DNA from: Pseudomonadota bacterium
GTDB taxonomy: Bacteria > Desulfobacterota > Desulfovibrionia > Desulfovibrionales > Desulfovibrionaceae
Direction: 5' to 3'
Assembly (NCBI GenBank): GCA_023403845.1
Contig: JAEYDL010000015.1
Location: forward strand, 1-64,000
Length of the DNA stretch: 64,000 nucleotides
The notes under the pieces were generated by a model that saw only the letters and a list, made by a program, of their open reading frames with translations, did no database searches and was not told the origin of the DNA. Below are positions 61,716 to 64,000 of this stretch, one piece after another; within the stretch, counting starts at the first letter, position 1, and every line of letters starts with the position of its first letter. Made by a program: the position numbers and the translations under genes.

Positions 61716-62324
61716 AATGGTTCTGTCACAGGAGCAATTGGCGATTGGCGCATGCAGGTTCAGAGGAAATGAGGAGAATTTTCTCATCTGTTTCAATTTT
61801 TGCCCAGAGCTTTTTCAAACATGCTTCAAGCTGTCGTATCGCACAAGATCACCAACCGTATGCCATGGCGAGTCTTTTTGCTTTTAGATGCGATTATGCC
61901 TGATTGAGCGGCGTGCCCTGGCCGCTGGAGCGGGGCGCTTGGGTCGAATTTTCAGAGGCCTTCCCCGGCAGAAAGACCACATGTCTTTCAAAGCGGGTTC
62001 AGGACACCGGAAATGTTCTTCGGCGGTATTTTTTCGTCCGCCGCGGGGATTGATCCCGAAAGGGGGATCGCGCTAAGGAAAGGGAAAACAAGAACTTCGT
62101 GCCGGAGTGTGCTGTATTCGGCGTTTCCCTCCAGTATGGTCGGGAGCGGGGCTGAAGAAACCGTGAGAATGCGGGGCGTATCAAAGAAAGTCCGAGGCTG
62201 TCTCCGACAGGGCGGCGACTGTGCTCGGGCTTGCTGGGAATCGGCATTCCGGGAGTTTGCTCAGACGGTTTGGTGCGAATGAATGTTTCGAAATATGGCG
62301 TGATTTCTTGATGTTGGAGTAACA
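61716..62324. other. Gene-free stretch before aroE
   Basis: Several short frames of 60-110 codons on both strands lack family resemblance. The right end carries GTTGGAGTAACA, the ribosome binding site of aroE. No hairpin or promoter pair stands out. Confidence 0.5.
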
Positions 62325-63146
62325 ATGCAGGAGTTTCCTTCTCGTCTGTACGGGATTATCGGCTACCCGCTCGGGCACAGCATGAGTCCGTTGATGCACA
62401 ATACCGCGTTTCGAACTCTGGGTATTCCCGGCGTCTTTTTTTCCTGGCCGCTGGAACCGGCGCAGCTTCCCGCCTTTGTCGAGGCCGTACGGACCCTGGA
62501 TATCCAGGGGTGCTCGGTCACTATTCCGCATAAGGTGGCGCTTGTTCCCCTGCTGGACGAGGTTACGGATCGGGTGAGGCTGACGGGCGCGGCGAATACG
62601 ATTTTTCGGCGTGACGGACGGATCTGCGGCGAAAATACGGATGTGCTCGGTTTTGTGGAGCCGCTTCGGCGGCTGGAACTCACTCCCGATGTTCGTGTCT
62701 TGCTGCTGGGCGCGGGAGGCGCTGCGCGCGCGGCTGCCGCCGGATTGTGTTCCCTCGGGCTGACCGACATCATGGTGAGCAGTCCCACGGCAGCTCATGC
62801 CGAATCGCTGGCCGCAGCATTCGGTTTGAAAACCCTTTCCTGGGACAGGCGGAACCAGAGGGCCGATCTTGTCGTAAATACAACGCCTCTGGGGATGCAG
62901 GGCGCGTATGAGGATGAAACGCCTTATCCGGCAGAGGCGTTTTCCGGGCAGGGCATTGCCTATGATATCGTCTATACACCGTTCAGGACACGTTTTCTGC
63001 GGGAAGCGGAGGTGGCTGGCTGGAGTATCGTGTCCGGTCGGGACATGTTTGTCGGACAGGGAGACGCCCAGTTCCATCTGTGGACGGGACAGCGTCTGCC
63101 CGAAACTGCCGTGCAGGCCGTGATTCGTGCTCTGGCCGGACGCTGA
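62325..63146 (+). CDS. aroE: Shikimate dehydrogenase
   Basis: Reduces 3-dehydroshikimate to shikimate with NADPH, 273 residues. Substrate motifs: GHSMSPLMHN with the binding Ser residues, TIPHKVAL with catalytic Lys and GENTDVLGF with catalytic Asp. NADP site LLLGAGGAARAAAAGL. The C-terminal QGDAQFHLWTG is family typical. GGAG precedes the ATG. It pairs in pathway with the shikimate kinase at 11.9 kb but is transcribed with the rlpA-like gene 9 bases downstream. Confidence 0.96.
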   Translation: MQEFPSRLYGIIGYPLGHSMSPLMHNTAFRTLGIPGVFFSWPLEPAQLPAFVEAVRTLDIQGCSVTIPHKVALVPLLDEVTDRVRLTGAANTIFRRDGRICGENTDVLGFVEPLRRLELTPDVRVLLLGAGGAARAAAAGLCSLGLTDIMVSSPTAAHAESLAAAFGLKTLSWDRRNQRADLVVNTTPLGMQGAYEDETPYPAEAFSGQGIAYDIVYTPFRTRFLREAEVAGWSIVSGRDMFVGQGDAQFHLWTGQRLPETAVQAVIRALAGR

Positions 63147-63155
63147 AGGGAGGAG

Positions 63156-63908
63156 ATGATGACGCAGCATGAACATGCATCAGGAGGAATATTTTTTTTG
63201 AAACGAACTGCATCATGCCTGCTGACCGTCATGCTTTGCCTTTCGCTTGCAGGCTGTAGTCTGTTTCAGCCCGGAGTGAAGTCGAGCGGCGGTTCTTCCG
63301 TGCGCGGAACAAAGCCGTATACGGTACGCGGCAAGACGTATCGGCCCTACCTGACGGCTGACGGCTACAGGGAAGAAGGCATTGCCTCATGGTACGGAAA
63401 GGATTTTCACGGTCGCAAGACGGCCAATGGCGAAACGTACAACATGTTCGCCATGACTGCGGCGCACAAGCTCTTGCCTCTGGGGACGACAGTGCGGGTG
63501 ACACATCTGAAAAACGGGCGGAGCATCATCGTCCGGGTCAATGACCGGGGACCTTTCGTGGGGAGTCGAATAATCGATCTGTCCTATGCCGGAGCCAGGG
63601 AGCTGGGCATGCTGGGAACGGGGACGGCCCGGGTGCGCGTGGAGGCCGTGGGTGGCGTGCGCGGCGCACGGTCGGGAGATTTGGATGGGCGCTTTTATGT
63701 TCAGGTCGCCGCGCTCAGCAAGGAAAGCTCGGCCCGTGCACTGGTGCGCAAGCTTCAGGGACAGAATCTGGGAGGTAGAGCCGTATATTCTCCGGATCTG
63801 GGACTCTGGCGGGTGCAGGCTGGTCCTTTCTCAAGCCTGTCTCGTGCGGAAGACCTCGTGGATGAGCTTAGCGGTCGTTATCCCGGAAACTTCGTAGTTG
63901 CGGACTGA
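63156..63908 (+). CDS. rlpA: RlpA-like septal ring lipoprotein with SPOR domain
   Basis: Lytic transglycosylase-type lipoprotein, about 236-250 residues. Signal peptide and lipobox LSLAGC, then a double-psi barrel with the family blocks GIASWYGKDFHGRKTANGE, LPLGTTVRVTHLKNGRS and VRVNDRGPFVGSRIIDLSY, and a C-terminal SPOR domain (FYVQVAALSKESSARALVRK) that binds denuded peptidoglycan at the septum. The start is unsure: ATG at 63156/63159 behind GGGAGGAG, or TTG at 63198 behind AGGAGG, which would give the more usual MKRT signal sequence. Belongs with aroE upstream. Confidence 0.9.
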   Translation: MMTQHEHASGGIFFLKRTASCLLTVMLCLSLAGCSLFQPGVKSSGGSSVRGTKPYTVRGKTYRPYLTADGYREEGIASWYGKDFHGRKTANGETYNMFAMTAAHKLLPLGTTVRVTHLKNGRSIIVRVNDRGPFVGSRIIDLSYAGARELGMLGTGTARVRVEAVGGVRGARSGDLDGRFYVQVAALSKESSARALVRKLQGQNLGGRAVYSPDLGLWRVQAGPFSSLSRAEDLVDELSGRYPGNFVVAD

Positions 63909-64000
63909 GTTGTCCCCTGGGGGAGAAGAAATTCCGCCGGTCGACCGGGAGAGTCCCTATCCGGCAGGATGTCCGCAAGTACGGCGTTTCGATCATGTGC

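Noticed and set aside
1..64000. CRISPR arrays, insertion sequences or prophage
   Set aside because: No regularly spaced repeats, transposase or phage structural genes were recognised.

Overview
The window is GC-rich, gene-dense bacterial DNA that reads as the chromosome of a host-associated Desulfovibrionaceae-type sulfate reducer or close relative. The pointers are a urea transporter of the Desulfovibrio UT type inside a complete urease operon, a large FAD plus 4Fe-4S lactate/glycolate-type oxidase, an NfnAB-type transhydrogenase pair, and a DHH-CBS-nucleotidyltransferase fusion. The assignment comes from gene families only; there is no rRNA in the window.

Layout. 0-11 kb: two small unknown genes, an EamA exporter, a double-EthD protein behind a perfect 16-bp palindrome, a minus-strand cluster (yjbQ, methylglyoxal synthase, NfeD, stomatin-like), cinA, a previously easy-to-miss 57-residue membrane protein, an NCS2 permease and a D-2-hydroxyacid dehydrogenase. 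11-24 kb: tRNA-Ser(GGA) with promoter and terminator, shikimate kinase, then a tightly coupled minus-strand run of phosphofructokinase, an AddA/RecB-like helicase-nuclease and an AsmA-like protein, a SpoU methyltransferase, and an MltD-like transglycosylase overlapping a TVP38 protein. 24-35 kb: a cupin and its MarR regulator sharing an operator, an EamA exporter coupled to a U32 protein, an RlmM-like methyltransferase, the FAD/Fe-S oxidase and NfnA/NfnB. 35-42 kb: a Cys-rich FeoB-associated peptide with a Fur-like box, uracil permease and uracil phosphoribosyltransferase, SDR, AEC and NSS transporters, and a small b-type cytochrome.

42-51 kb is the centrepiece: ureA-ureB-ureC-ureE-ureF-ureG-ureD followed by a urea channel, AmtB and two adjacent fluoride channels (CrcB), all on the minus strand. 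Urea enters, is hydrolysed by the nickel enzyme and ammonium is handled by AmtB. The two CrcB proteins have opposite charge bias, as expected for an antiparallel heterodimer, and fluoride is a known urease inhibitor, so fluoride export may protect the enzyme.

51-64 kb: an MFS remnant, an amidohydrolase, then housekeeping genes: a lipoprotein, mutS, LapA-like and HIT proteins, the tRNA nucleotidyltransferase fusion, xerD-like recombinase, folK, a YHS-type membrane protein, aroE and rlpA. No CRISPR array, insertion sequence or prophage was recognised.
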